Source of the DNA: Sphingomonadales bacterium
Lineage (GTDB): Bacteria > Pseudomonadota > Alphaproteobacteria > Sphingomonadales > Sphingomonadaceae
Direction: 5' to 3'
Assembly (NCBI GenBank): GCA_028871475.1
Contig: JAGWMZ010000010.1
Location: forward strand, 1-64,000
Length of the DNA: 64,000 nt
The notes beneath the pieces are model-generated. The model saw only the letters and a list, made by a program, of their open reading frames with translations. It was not told where the DNA came from and searched no databases. Position 1 is the stretch's first letter; each line of letters begins with the position of its first letter. A program made the position numbers and the translations under genes. Positions 18,136 through 26,380 of the stretch are shown here, piece by piece.

Positions 18136-20397
18136 GTGTCATATCATTCTGACGACGCCGAGCCCCCCATTGCGTCTGTTCCCGGATTGAGACCGAGTAT
18201 GACCGCGCAACTTGTCCGTGCGACCTTCATTGAAGGGACGCGCCACCATCAGGCTGGCCGTCTTGCGCAAGCCCGGGCGCTCTACCAGAGGGTCCTTACC
18301 CTTGATCCGCGCCAGCCCGATGCGCTCAACCTGCTGGGCATGATCGACCATGCCGACGGCAACACGCAGCTTGCGCTGGGCCGCATCAGGCAGGCGATTG
18401 CGATCAATCCGCAGGTGCCAGGTTTTTATACCAATCTGGGCATCGTCCTCCACGCCGGGGGCCACCATCAGGCCGCCGCCCAAGCCTTGCAGCAGGCTTT
18501 GCAGATCAAGCCGGACCATCTGGCCGCCCTTTACAATCTTGGCATCGTGCAGCAGGCCCAGGGTGAGTTTGGTCTCGCGGCGCAGACCTATCTGGCTGCG
18601 CTGAAGATCAATCCGGGGCTGCGCGATGTCTGGAACAATCTGGGTAACTGTCAGGCGAGGACCGGCTCTGCCGAAAGTGCCTTGCACAGTTTTCGCCGCG
18701 CTATCGAGATCGATCCGCACTATGTGGCAGCGCGGGTCAATGTCGCAGGTCTTTTGTTGACAATGGGCGACATCGATGAGGCCGAGCGGATGTGCCGGGA
18801 GATCCTCCAGCGGCAACCGAACCAGGCCGAGGCCCATAACACGCTTGGCCTTGCCCTGATGAAACGCAATCGCCCGGCGGAGGCGGCCAAAGCGTTTCGC
18901 GCGGCGCTTGACGCGCGGACAGAGTACGACGAGGCTGCGCTGAATTTGGGCAATGCCCTGTTTGAGCTTGGCGATCAGGATGGAGCCATCGCCCAGTATC
19001 GATCCATCATCGCGCGTTCGCCCGATCATGCCGCCGCCCGGCTGGCACTGGCCGTGGCCGCCATTCCGATGATCTCATCCTCCACGGAGCAAAGCGAAGG
19101 GGTACCCGGCGATTTTGCGGAGGCAACCGCGCAGCTGGAAATATGGGCTGCGTCCCGTCCGGGCGCCTTGGCCCGGGCCGTGGGGACTGCCCAGCCATTC
19201 CTGCTGGCCTATCGCCCGCAAGATGTCACAGTGTCGCTGGCCCGCTTCGGGAGACTGATTGGCCGTGAGACTGCCTTGGCACGTCCGTCTGCGGCATTCA
19301 GTCGCAACGTGACGAAACGCTCACGCCTGCGTCTTGGCATTGTGAGCGGGCAGGTTCGGACCCATCCGGTCTGGCACATTATTCTGCGGGGCATGATGGA
19401 AAGCCTCGACAGGGAACGGTTTGACCTGCGCCTTTACAACACAGGCGCTCTTCGCGATGCCGAGACCGATTGGGCTGAGAGCCGCGTCGATCATCATCAG
19501 CGCCAGCCGCTGAGCGTCGAGGGCTGGGCCCACCATATCAGCCGGGACGCGCCCGATATTCTTTTCTATCCCGAGGTGGGAATGGACCCTGTTGCCGGAG
19601 CGCTCGCACCTCTGCGGCTTGCCGCGCTGCAAGTGGCAAGCTGGGGGCATCCGGTTTCCACGGGCCTGCCAAGCATCGATCTTTACCTGTCAGGCGAGGC
19701 GATGGAACCGGAAGATGCTGCTTCCCATTATACGGAACACTTGGTCCAGCTTCCCGGAACGGGCGTTCTGACCCGTTTTGGCGCTCAGCAGTCCCGCCGC
19801 TGGAGCGGGCCGCCACGTCAGCCGGGCCATATCCGTTTTGCGCTTTGTCAGCAGCCGATGAAGTTTGACCCCACAGACGATGCCTTGCTGGCGCGGATCG
19901 CCAGGGAGGTCGGCACTTGCGAATTCTGGGTCGTCCAGTCGAGCAAACACCCCTGGGCGAGCGAGCTTTTGATGCAGCGGCTTGCCAAGGCCTTTGCCGC
20001 CGCCGGGCTGGATCCTGCGGCCTATCTGCGGCCCACACCTTGGATGGATCAGGGCGAATTCCTCGGCTTTCTGGACGAGATGGATGTGATGCTCGATTGC
20101 CCGGCTTTCTCCGGTTACACGACGGCATGGCAGGCCATCCATCGCGGAACGCCGATTGTGACGCTTGAAGGTCCTGCCATGCGCCAAAGGCTGGCAGCGG
20201 GGCTGTTGCGGCAGATCGGGCGCACCGACGGTGTTGCGCGGGATCGAGACCATTATGTTGCCCTGGCCGTGGAACAAGGGCACCGGAGTCTGGTGGACAA
20301 GGAGCAATTGCGCCGTAGCATTGCCGAAGCGGCCCCGCGCGCGGATGGAAATGCGGGCGCCATGGAGGCCATGCAACGGCTGTTCCTCACGGCGTGA
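18136..20397 (+). CDS. TPR protein with O-GlcNAc-transferase-like (SPINDLY-type) glycosyltransferase domain
   Basis: 753 aa from GTG 18136 (an ATG at 18199 is a reasonable alternative). Residues ~30-320 are tandem tetratricopeptide repeats (repeating A..LY..AL.I.P....A..NLG). Residues ~385-750 match the bacterial OGT/SPINDLY catalytic region: RLRLGIVSGQVRTHPVWHII, DILFYPEVGMDP, LRLAALQVASWGHPVSTGLP, IDLYLSGEAMEPEDA, then LDEMDVMLDCPAFSGYTT and GTPIVTLEG. Such enzymes use a nucleotide sugar to modify proteins or glycans; neither donor nor target can be read here. It stands alone. Upstream is AT-rich and probably the promoter. Confidence 0.88.
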   Translation: MSYHSDDAEPPIASVPGLRPSMTAQLVRATFIEGTRHHQAGRLAQARALYQRVLTLDPRQPDALNLLGMIDHADGNTQLALGRIRQAIAINPQVPGFYTNLGIVLHAGGHHQAAAQALQQALQIKPDHLAALYNLGIVQQAQGEFGLAAQTYLAALKINPGLRDVWNNLGNCQARTGSAESALHSFRRAIEIDPHYVAARVNVAGLLLTMGDIDEAERMCREILQRQPNQAEAHNTLGLALMKRNRPAEAAKAFRAALDARTEYDEAALNLGNALFELGDQDGAIAQYRSIIARSPDHAAARLALAVAAIPMISSSTEQSEGVPGDFAEATAQLEIWAASRPGALARAVGTAQPFLLAYRPQDVTVSLARFGRLIGRETALARPSAAFSRNVTKRSRLRLGIVSGQVRTHPVWHIILRGMMESLDRERFDLRLYNTGALRDAETDWAESRVDHHQRQPLSVEGWAHHISRDAPDILFYPEVGMDPVAGALAPLRLAALQVASWGHPVSTGLPSIDLYLSGEAMEPEDAASHYTEHLVQLPGTGVLTRFGAQQSRRWSGPPRQPGHIRFALCQQPMKFDPTDDALLARIAREVGTCEFWVVQSSKHPWASELLMQRLAKAFAAAGLDPAAYLRPTPWMDQGEFLGFLDEMDVMLDCPAFSGYTTAWQAIHRGTPIVTLEGPAMRQRLAAGLLRQIGRTDGVARDRDHYVALAVEQGHRSLVDKEQLRRSIAEAAPRADGNAGAMEAMQRLFLTA

Positions 20398-20559
20398 GCG
20401 AAGGGGCGGTTATTTCAGGGCTGGCCTTCTCCGCATGAAGGAAGAGACCGGCGCAGCGTGACAGATGAGGTGCCGACCTGACGGATCGAACCGGCATGGC
20501 GACGCATTTGCCCGCGAGGGCAGGCTTCGGAGTAGCGTCCTGGTCGATATGGGATTGGC

Positions 20560-22065
20560 ATGAGCCGGCTTATCCTTGTCTTGGGCGATCAGCTGACGCC
20601 TTCGCTTTCTTCCCTGCAGGCGGGGGACAAGGCGCAGGACATCGTGCTGATGGCCGAGGTAGGGGCCGAGGCGACCTATGTGCGCCACCATAAGAAGAAG
20701 ATCGTGCTGGTGCTCTCGGCCATGCGGCATTTCGCGCAGGCGTTGCGCGCCGATGGCTGGCAGGTCGATTACGTCCGGCTTGACGATCCGGCCAACACCG
20801 GCAGCCTGCGCGGGGAGGCGGAGCGCGCGCGGCGGCGCCATCAGGCCGAAGGGATCATCGCCACCGAGCCGGGCGAATGGCGGCTGATGCAGGACATGCG
20901 CGTCTGGGCGCAGCTTTTGTCCGACACGCGCTTTCTGGCCGACCGGGATGGTTTTGCCCGCTGGGCGCAGGGGCGCAAGGCCCTGCGCATGGAGCATTTC
21001 TATCGGCTGATGCGCCGCAAGACGGGGCTGCTGATGGAGGGCGATCAGCCCGCAGGGGGGCAGTGGAACTTTGACCATGACAATCGCGCGCCGCCGCCCG
21101 GCGTCCTGGGGCTGCCCCAGCCCATGCGCTTTGCGCCCGACAGCATCACGCAAGAGGTGCTGGATCTGGTGGCGGCGCGATTCCCCGATCACTTTGGCGA
21201 CCTTGCGCCTTTCTGGTTTGCCACCACGCGGGATCAGGCCGAGCAGGCCTTTGCCCATTTCCTGCGTTCGGGTCTGGCTGATTTCGGGCGCTATCAGGAT
21301 GCGATGCTGACCGGTCACCGCTTTCTGTTTCATTCGGTGGTGTCGCTCTATCTCAATCTTGGCCTGCTCGATCCGCTGGCCATGTGCCGGGCGGTCGAGG
21401 GCGAATGGCGCGCGGGCCGGGTGGCGATCAACAGTGCCGAAGGCTTCATCCGCCAGATCATCGGCTGGCGCGAATTCGTGCGGGGCATCTACTGGTGGCA
21501 GGGACCCGCCTATGCACAGGCCAATGCGCTTGATGCGCACCGCCCGCTGCCGTGGTTCTATTGGAGCGGTGAGACATCCATGGCCTGTATGCGCGCCTGC
21601 ATCACCCAGACCCGCGAGGAAGCCTATGCCCACCACATCCAGCGCCTGATGGTGACCGGCAATTTCGCGCTGCTGGCCGGGATCGATCCCCGAGCGCTGC
21701 ACGAATGGTATCTGGCCGTCTATGCCGATGCCTTTGAATGGGTGGAATTGCCCAACACCGTTGGCATGAGCCAATATGCCGATGGTGGCTTGCTGGCCAG
21801 CAAGCCCTATGCGGCCAGCGGCGCCTATATCGCGCGGATGAGCGATTATTGCGGCTCCTGCGCCTATGATGTGAAAGCGAAGGAGGGCGCGCGGGCCTGC
21901 CCGTTCAACCTGCTCTATTGGCACTTCATCGCCCGCCATGCTGAGCGTTTGCGCAAGAACCCGCGCATGGCGCAGATGGTCCGCATATGGGACGGCTTTG
22001 CTCCGGAGCGGCAGGCGCAACTGCGGCATGATGCCGAGGCCTTTCTCGCCCGCGAGCTCGTCTGA
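20560..22065 (+). CDS. phrB: Iron-sulfur photolyase/cryptochrome (FeS-BCP, PhrB type)
   Basis: 501 aa. It starts with LILVLGDQLTP and has the FAD-binding helical region (GWREFVRGIYWWQG, MTGNF-like VTGNFALLAG, ELPNTVGMSQYADGG). Cys343, Cys431, Cys434 and Cys447 (MACMRACITQ, YCGSC, RACPFN) are each seven positions before the four [4Fe-4S] ligands Cys350/438/441/454 of Agrobacterium PhrB, so the cluster is surely kept. PhrB repairs (6-4) photoproducts in DNA with blue light. It probably works in the cytoplasm with 6,7-dimethyl-8-ribityllumazine as antenna, by family. TrxC follows 123 bases downstream on the same strand. Confidence 0.93.
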   Translation: MSRLILVLGDQLTPSLSSLQAGDKAQDIVLMAEVGAEATYVRHHKKKIVLVLSAMRHFAQALRADGWQVDYVRLDDPANTGSLRGEAERARRRHQAEGIIATEPGEWRLMQDMRVWAQLLSDTRFLADRDGFARWAQGRKALRMEHFYRLMRRKTGLLMEGDQPAGGQWNFDHDNRAPPPGVLGLPQPMRFAPDSITQEVLDLVAARFPDHFGDLAPFWFATTRDQAEQAFAHFLRSGLADFGRYQDAMLTGHRFLFHSVVSLYLNLGLLDPLAMCRAVEGEWRAGRVAINSAEGFIRQIIGWREFVRGIYWWQGPAYAQANALDAHRPLPWFYWSGETSMACMRACITQTREEAYAHHIQRLMVTGNFALLAGIDPRALHEWYLAVYADAFEWVELPNTVGMSQYADGGLLASKPYAASGAYIARMSDYCGSCAYDVKAKEGARACPFNLLYWHFIARHAERLRKNPRMAQMVRIWDGFAPERQAQLRHDAEAFLARELV

Positions 22066-22188
22066 CCTGTTTACGATGCCTCTCCTCGCAAAAGCGGTCG
22101 TGCGGCACTATCTTGGCATCCTTGGCGATGCAGCCTGTCCTCTGCACGCCGGATCGCAGTTGCGCGGGGTTGACCGCCGGGGGGAACC

Positions 22189-22617
22189 ATGAGCGAGATC
22201 GTCGTCTGTCCACATTGTATGGCGGGTAACCGTGTGCCGCCCGAGCGGTTGAGCGAAGCGCCCAATTGCGGCAAATGCCATCAGCCGCTGTTTACCGGCC
22301 ATCCGCTGCCGGTGAACGGGCCTGCCTTTCTCGCCCACACCAACAAGGGCACCTTGCCGGTGCTGGTCGATTTCTGGGCGCCATGGTGCGGGCCGTGTAA
22401 GGTTATGGCGCCGGCCTTTGCCCAGGCCGCCCACATGCTGGAGCCGCAGATGCGCCTGCTCAAGGTCGATACCGAGCAGGAGCAGGCGCTGGCAGGCGCC
22501 CATGGCATCCGCTCGATCCCGACGTTGATGCTTTTTGCCGGGGGTCGCGAGGTGAAGCGGGTGTCGGGGGCGATGAATGTGCGCCAGATCGCCGAATGGG
22601 CGCGTGCACCGCGCTGA
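22189..22617 (+). CDS. trxC: Thioredoxin 2 (zinc-binding thioredoxin)
   Basis: 142 aa. The N-terminal zinc module has Cys7/Cys10 (CPHC) and Cys27/Cys30 (CGKC), followed by a thioredoxin fold with the redox pair Cys67/Cys70 (WCGPC), VDFWAP and the cis-Pro in RSIPTLMLF. TrxC reduces protein disulfides in the cytoplasm, commonly in oxidative stress. Its place after a photolyase gene suggests a stress-defence neighbourhood. The stop is followed at once by a convergent methyltransferase gene. Confidence 0.95.
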   Translation: MSEIVVCPHCMAGNRVPPERLSEAPNCGKCHQPLFTGHPLPVNGPAFLAHTNKGTLPVLVDFWAPWCGPCKVMAPAFAQAAHMLEPQMRLLKVDTEQEQALAGAHGIRSIPTLMLFAGGREVKRVSGAMNVRQIAEWARAPR

Positions 22618-22621
22618 GCGA

Positions 22622-23488
22622 TCAGGCCCGCGCCGTCACCAGCCATGCGGCATAGTCCATCATGACGCCCTCGCCAGGGCGATGATGCCGGGCATAGAGG
22701 TCGAGGACATCGGCCGCCACCGCTTGTTGGATGGCCTCGGGATAATCCAGCAGGATGCGCCCTGTGGCCAGCGCCTGGCTGGTAAAGGCCAGCGCCGTTT
22801 CCGGTGTGCTGCCCGCGCCGCCGACCGAAAGCTGCCCTTCAACGCGGGTGAAGCTTATGGCGCCGAAACCGGCCTCGGTGAGAATGGCGCGCAGATAGTC
22901 GGGATCGCCAAAGGCAAAGGGGCCGGGCGCATGCGGCGGCGGCGAGGGCAGATCAATATGACGCCGCGTCAGCGCGACCCCCGCGCTCATCCACGGATTG
23001 TCCTGGGGCGCGGCCCAAACCGCAAGATCGATCCGCCCGCCCGGACGCAAGGCCTTGCGCAGATTGGCGAAGGCCGCGACAGGCTCGGGAAAGAACATGG
23101 TGCCAAAGCGCGAACACAGGCGCTCATAAGGCCCATCGGGCACACTCACACCGGCAGCGTCGGCGCAGAGAAACCGGGCATTGGTGAGGCCTTCAGCGGC
23201 CAAGCGGCGGGTTGTGGCGGCGACCAGATCCGGCGAGATGTCGATCCCCAGCAGCACGCCGCCGGGCGCGATGGCGCGGGCAATGGCGATGCTGCTGGCG
23301 CCCCCGCCAAAGCCGATTTCGAGCACCCGCTCACCCGGTGCAAAGGCGCTGTGGGCCAGAAAAGCCTCGCCCACCGGGGCGATCGTGCCTTCAAAGCCCT
23401 TGAGGTTGGCGAGCCAGCGTTCGCCCATGTCGCCGGCCCAGTCTTCCATGGTGATGGCGTCGGGGGCAGGGTTGGCGTGGCTGGACAT
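22622..23488 (-). CDS. Class I SAM-dependent methyltransferase
   Basis: 288 aa. SAM-binding motif I reads VLEIGFGGGAS, motif II GVLLGIDIS, and LRPGGRIDLAVWAAP is the post-motif. The C-terminal part (PFAFGDPDYLRAILTEAGF) is the pattern of UbiE/small-molecule methyltransferases. The substrate is unknown. No signal peptide. Convergent with trxC, with four bases between the stops. Confidence 0.85.
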   Translation of the reverse strand: MSSHANPAPDAITMEDWAGDMGERWLANLKGFEGTIAPVGEAFLAHSAFAPGERVLEIGFGGGASSIAIARAIAPGGVLLGIDISPDLVAATTRRLAAEGLTNARFLCADAAGVSVPDGPYERLCSRFGTMFFPEPVAAFANLRKALRPGGRIDLAVWAAPQDNPWMSAGVALTRRHIDLPSPPPHAPGPFAFGDPDYLRAILTEAGFGAISFTRVEGQLSVGGAGSTPETALAFTSQALATGRILLDYPEAIQQAVAADVLDLYARHHRPGEGVMMDYAAWLVTARA

Positions 23489-23706
23489 GGGGCCTATCCT
23501 TTCTGGCTCGGCAGTCAGGATCTATAGTCACTTCAGGCGGTCTTGGGAATGATCGTTCGGGCAGGGGCCCGCGCGTTATGGGCGTTGTGCGGGGAGGGGA
23601 TCTGCGACACCAATCCTTCGTGCCAGCGGCCAGACAGGACAATTGGCCGGCGACATGGTATGATCCATGCGCCGACCCGAACCATACACCCCGTCCACCG
23701 TAGCGA

Positions 23707-23895
23707 TCAGCGCTTGCGGCGGCAGGTATTCACGCCAAACAGCGCATAGGCGGGGCAAAAACCGACCAGCCCGGTGATCAGCGGCACGATACCGATCCAT
23801 CCCAGCGCCGTTTTGGGGCCGGTGAACACCAGTGCGATCAGGGCGACGCCGACAATGACCCTGATGAGCCGGTCGACGGCATGTTCGTTGCGCAT
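23707..23895 (-). CDS. DUF2892 (YgaP-like) inner-membrane protein
   Basis: 62 aa from the ATG at 23895, with AGGAG seven bases upstream (an ATG one codon earlier is also possible). It shows the family pattern: an N-terminal DRLIRVIVGVALIALV helix, a second helix (GIVPLITGLVGFCPAYALFG) and a basic end with CRRKR. These small proteins sit in the inner membrane, sometimes fused to rhodanese in sulfur metabolism; no rhodanese is near here. It follows the DUF1275 gene on the same strand by 65 bases. Confidence 0.8.
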   Translation of the reverse strand: MRNEHAVDRLIRVIVGVALIALVFTGPKTALGWIGIVPLITGLVGFCPAYALFGVNTCRRKR

Positions 23896-23960
23896 CATCC
23901 ATCTCCTGTAACGATGCGGGGAGCATGCAACCGGCAGGCATAGGCTGTCTGTGATCCAGA

Positions 23961-24728
23961 TCAGTTTGCGGCGGGATTTTCCCGCGAGGAGGGAGACGCT
24001 CCCAGCAGGCCAGCGAGCCCCACGCCAAAGAGCGGCAGGGCGCTGAGCGCCATGGCGAGATCGCCGCACCAGCGCCAGCCCAGCACGCCCAGCACGCCGC
24101 CCAGCAGGAAGCAGGCAATGGTGCCGGCATGCAGCCGCAATTTGAGCAGGATCGCCGCGCGCTCCTCACCACCGCCATCGCGATCGCCATCAGCAGTAGC
24201 AGCACCGCGCCCGCGTGCCATGGCCAGCAGGCGGCCCAGGCCAATACCCAGATCCGTCGCCATGCCCGAGACATGGGTGGTGCGCACCCGCGCCTGTGAA
24301 ATATGCGTCACGATAGCATTTTGCAGACCCATCAGGAAACTGAGCCCCACGATGAGCAGGGGAACGCCGCGCGCACGCTCCATGCCAAGCCTTGCCAGCG
24401 CCAGCAGCACCAGCATCACCGCCTCGGCCAGGATGATGCGGGCGTAGATCGTGTCGACCCCCCGCCGCAGCCCCACATCGACCGTCAGCGCCGAGAGCGC
24501 CGCGCCCAGAACAAAGGCCAGCACGATCACCAGATAGCCCAGCCCATGCAGCCATTCGCCCATGGCGATGAGGCTGGAGAGGGTCGAGACATTGCCCGTC
24601 ATATTGGCCGAGAAAAAGCCCACCGCATGAAAGGCCGCGGCATTGAGGCTGCCGGCCACCGCCGCCAGAATGAAGGCGAGGCGGCGGTCGAGGTGCTGGC
24701 TGCGATCATCACCGCGCTGGATCAACAC
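23961..24728 (-). CDS. DUF1275 (YoaK-type) membrane protein
   Basis: 255 aa with about six transmembrane segments. Family blocks: AGSLNAAAFHAVGFFSANMTGNVS, SFLMGLQNAIVTHIS and TTHVSGMATDLGIGLGR. Start codon is GTG with AGGAAA about ten bases upstream. Function of the family is unknown; a membrane transporter role is possible. A long Gly/Arg/Asp-rich insert (residues ~170-190) separates the last membrane segments and is unusual for the family. Confidence 0.85.
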   Translation of the reverse strand: MLIQRGDDRSQHLDRRLAFILAAVAGSLNAAAFHAVGFFSANMTGNVSTLSSLIAMGEWLHGLGYLVIVLAFVLGAALSALTVDVGLRRGVDTIYARIILAEAVMLVLLALARLGMERARGVPLLIVGLSFLMGLQNAIVTHISQARVRTTHVSGMATDLGIGLGRLLAMARGRGAATADGDRDGGGEERAAILLKLRLHAGTIACFLLGGVLGVLGWRWCGDLAMALSALPLFGVGLAGLLGASPSSRENPAAN

Positions 24729-24973
24729 GTATTGGTTTTCCTTTCAGGCATCAGCGTGGCGCAGTGCGGGGCGCAAAGGCAACAGGAAAGGCGAGGCCGG
24801 GCGAAAAATAATGCCCCCGGCTACGAGCCAAACCTTACGCCAAGCTTTCAAGATCTTGCGTCAAATGCAGCGCCGCATCCATCGCGATCCGGCTGTTCTG
24901 GTTGAACAAACTCGGATCTGGTTCATTGTGGGGACATGAGGCAGCGCCAAATAGAGAGAAAAAGGAGACGATC

Positions 24974-25270
24974 ATGCGACTGATCAACAGGAAAATTATC
25001 TTTGCGCCCGCCATCGCCGCGACTTTGTGCCTTGGCGCCATGGATGCCTCGCCCGCCTTTGCCCGCCATCATTATCATGCGCGCACGCATTACCGCACCT
25101 GCCGCCACTCGAGCGGCACGGCCGGCCTCATCGCCGGCGGTGCAGGCGGCGCGCTGATCGGCCATGCGCTGATCGGCGGGCCGGTGGGCATTGTGGCCGG
25201 CGCCGTGGGCGGCGCCTTTGGTGGCCGCGCCATCGACCGCACCATGACCGCCAAGCGCCGCTGCCATTAA
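24974..25270 (+). CDS. Secreted glycine-zipper protein
   Basis: 98 aa. Start at 24974 has AAAGGAG seven bases upstream. A signal peptide (to PAFA near residue 31) is followed by a His/Tyr/Arg-rich segment (HHYHARTHYRTCRH) and a glycine zipper (GGAGGALIGHALIGGPVG and on to GGAFGGRAIDRT), the 17-kDa/Rick_17kDa-like pattern. Such proteins associate with the outer membrane or periplasm. A strong hairpin follows the stop. The upstream region from 24730 holds its promoter. Confidence 0.8.
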   Translation: MRLINRKIIFAPAIAATLCLGAMDASPAFARHHYHARTHYRTCRHSSGTAGLIAGGAGGALIGHALIGGPVGIVAGAVGGAFGGRAIDRTMTAKRRCH

Positions 25271-25283
25271 GCGATCGTGATGC

Positions 25284-25306
25284 CCCGGGGGCTGTTTGCC
25301 CCCGGG
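25284..25306. terminator. Bidirectional hairpin terminator
   Basis: Perfect 9-base arms CCCGGGGGC and GCCCCCGGG with a TGTTT loop, between the glycine-zipper stop and the convergent LysR stop at 25307. There is no long T-run. Confidence 0.7.
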
Positions 25307-26152
25307 TCAGATCATGATGGCCACTGCCGCGCGCAGCCCGGTGCGAATGCGCGAGATGGTCTGCGCATCGGCGCGCGGGGAATGGGCGAGATAGGCTGAA
25401 TAGGAAAATTCCGGGCAATCGGGCACCAGTTGCAACTGCCCCTGTTCCAGCAGCGGGCGGATGAACCCCTTGCGGAAATAGCCGCTGCCCCCCATCGCCA
25501 GAATATATTCCAGCGCCAAAGGCCCATGGTCGATGCGCATCGGAGGATTGGCTTCGTCAGGAAAGGCCGCCTGATAGGTCGCGGCAAATTCCTCACCCCA
25601 GAAGACGCCGACGCGCGGCGGCGCGGGCTGACCCTCGACAGGCGGGGTCTGCGCCATCACCAGCTTTTCCTCGAAGAGCAGCTCTGACACGACGCCGGTG
25701 CGCCGCGCGCCGCCATAGATCACCGCCGCATCGAGCAGGCCCGTCTGCACCCGGTCCATCAGCCTTTCCGCGCTGTCGACCTGGGCATGGACGGCAAAAT
25801 CCGGGCATTCGCGCCGCATCCACACCAGCCAGTAGCGCAGCAGCGGATTCCACAGGCTCATTTCGCCGCCCAGTGAGACGACGGTCTGGAACCCCTCGGG
25901 CAAAGCCACGGCGCGGCGGGCATTCTCCCAGACCTGCACCAGCGAGGTGGCATGGCGCAGGAAGCGCTCACCCTCGGGCGTGAGATGCGCGCCGCTTTTG
26001 TTGCGCACGAAGACGGGGCGTTCGAGCTGTTCCTCGAGCACCTTGATGCGGGCGCTGACCGCGGTCTGCGTGATGTTCATGCTGGCCGCGGCATTGACGA
26101 AGCTGCCGGTCCTGACGATTTCGAGGAAGGTGCGGGCAAGAGCGATATCCAT
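25307..26152 (-). CDS. LysR-family regulator of the divergent efflux operon
   Basis: 281 aa from the ATG at 26152, which starts directly at the helix-turn-helix (MDIALARTFLEIVRTGSFV, then ITQTAVSARIKVLEEQL). The effector domain follows (QTVVSLGGEMSLWNPLLRYW). The divergent position next to FUSC/DUF1656/HlyD genes is that of AaeR, the regulator of aromatic carboxylic acid efflux; the inducer here is unknown. An AT-rich shared promoter region of about 230 bases separates the two. Confidence 0.85.
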   Translation of the reverse strand: MDIALARTFLEIVRTGSFVNAAASMNITQTAVSARIKVLEEQLERPVFVRNKSGAHLTPEGERFLRHATSLVQVWENARRAVALPEGFQTVVSLGGEMSLWNPLLRYWLVWMRRECPDFAVHAQVDSAERLMDRVQTGLLDAAVIYGGARRTGVVSELLFEEKLVMAQTPPVEGQPAPPRVGVFWGEEFAATYQAAFPDEANPPMRIDHGPLALEYILAMGGSGYFRKGFIRPLLEQGQLQLVPDCPEFSYSAYLAHSPRADAQTISRIRTGLRAAVAIMI

Positions 26153-26279
26153 CGCCACCCCATGGCAGCAGGCGCCGCGCAAAGGCAAGCAGCTTACGAC
26201 AGATAATGCATATTTTGTGATGACAATGCGATGTATGATCCGTTCAATCATGCATAATTCGCAGCCAATCCGATTTTAC

Positions 26280-26320
26280 ATCAAAATATTTGAGTTTCAC
26301 GAAAGATATTTTGATTTTTT
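26280..26320 (+). promoter_or_regulatory. AT-rich hairpin with T-tract ahead of the efflux operon
   Basis: Perfect 10-base arms ATCAAAATAT (26280-26289) and ATATTTTGAT (26306-26315) run into six T's (26315-26320), 60 bases before the FUSC start. It could be an intrinsic terminator acting as attenuator, or a LysR operator. Its position in a divergent promoter region makes a simple end-of-gene terminator unlikely. Confidence 0.5.
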
Positions 26321-26380
26321 CATCGCGCCGAGCGGCTGCTAGGGGCCCGCCACGAATTGTGCGGACCGCATCGCTACATC

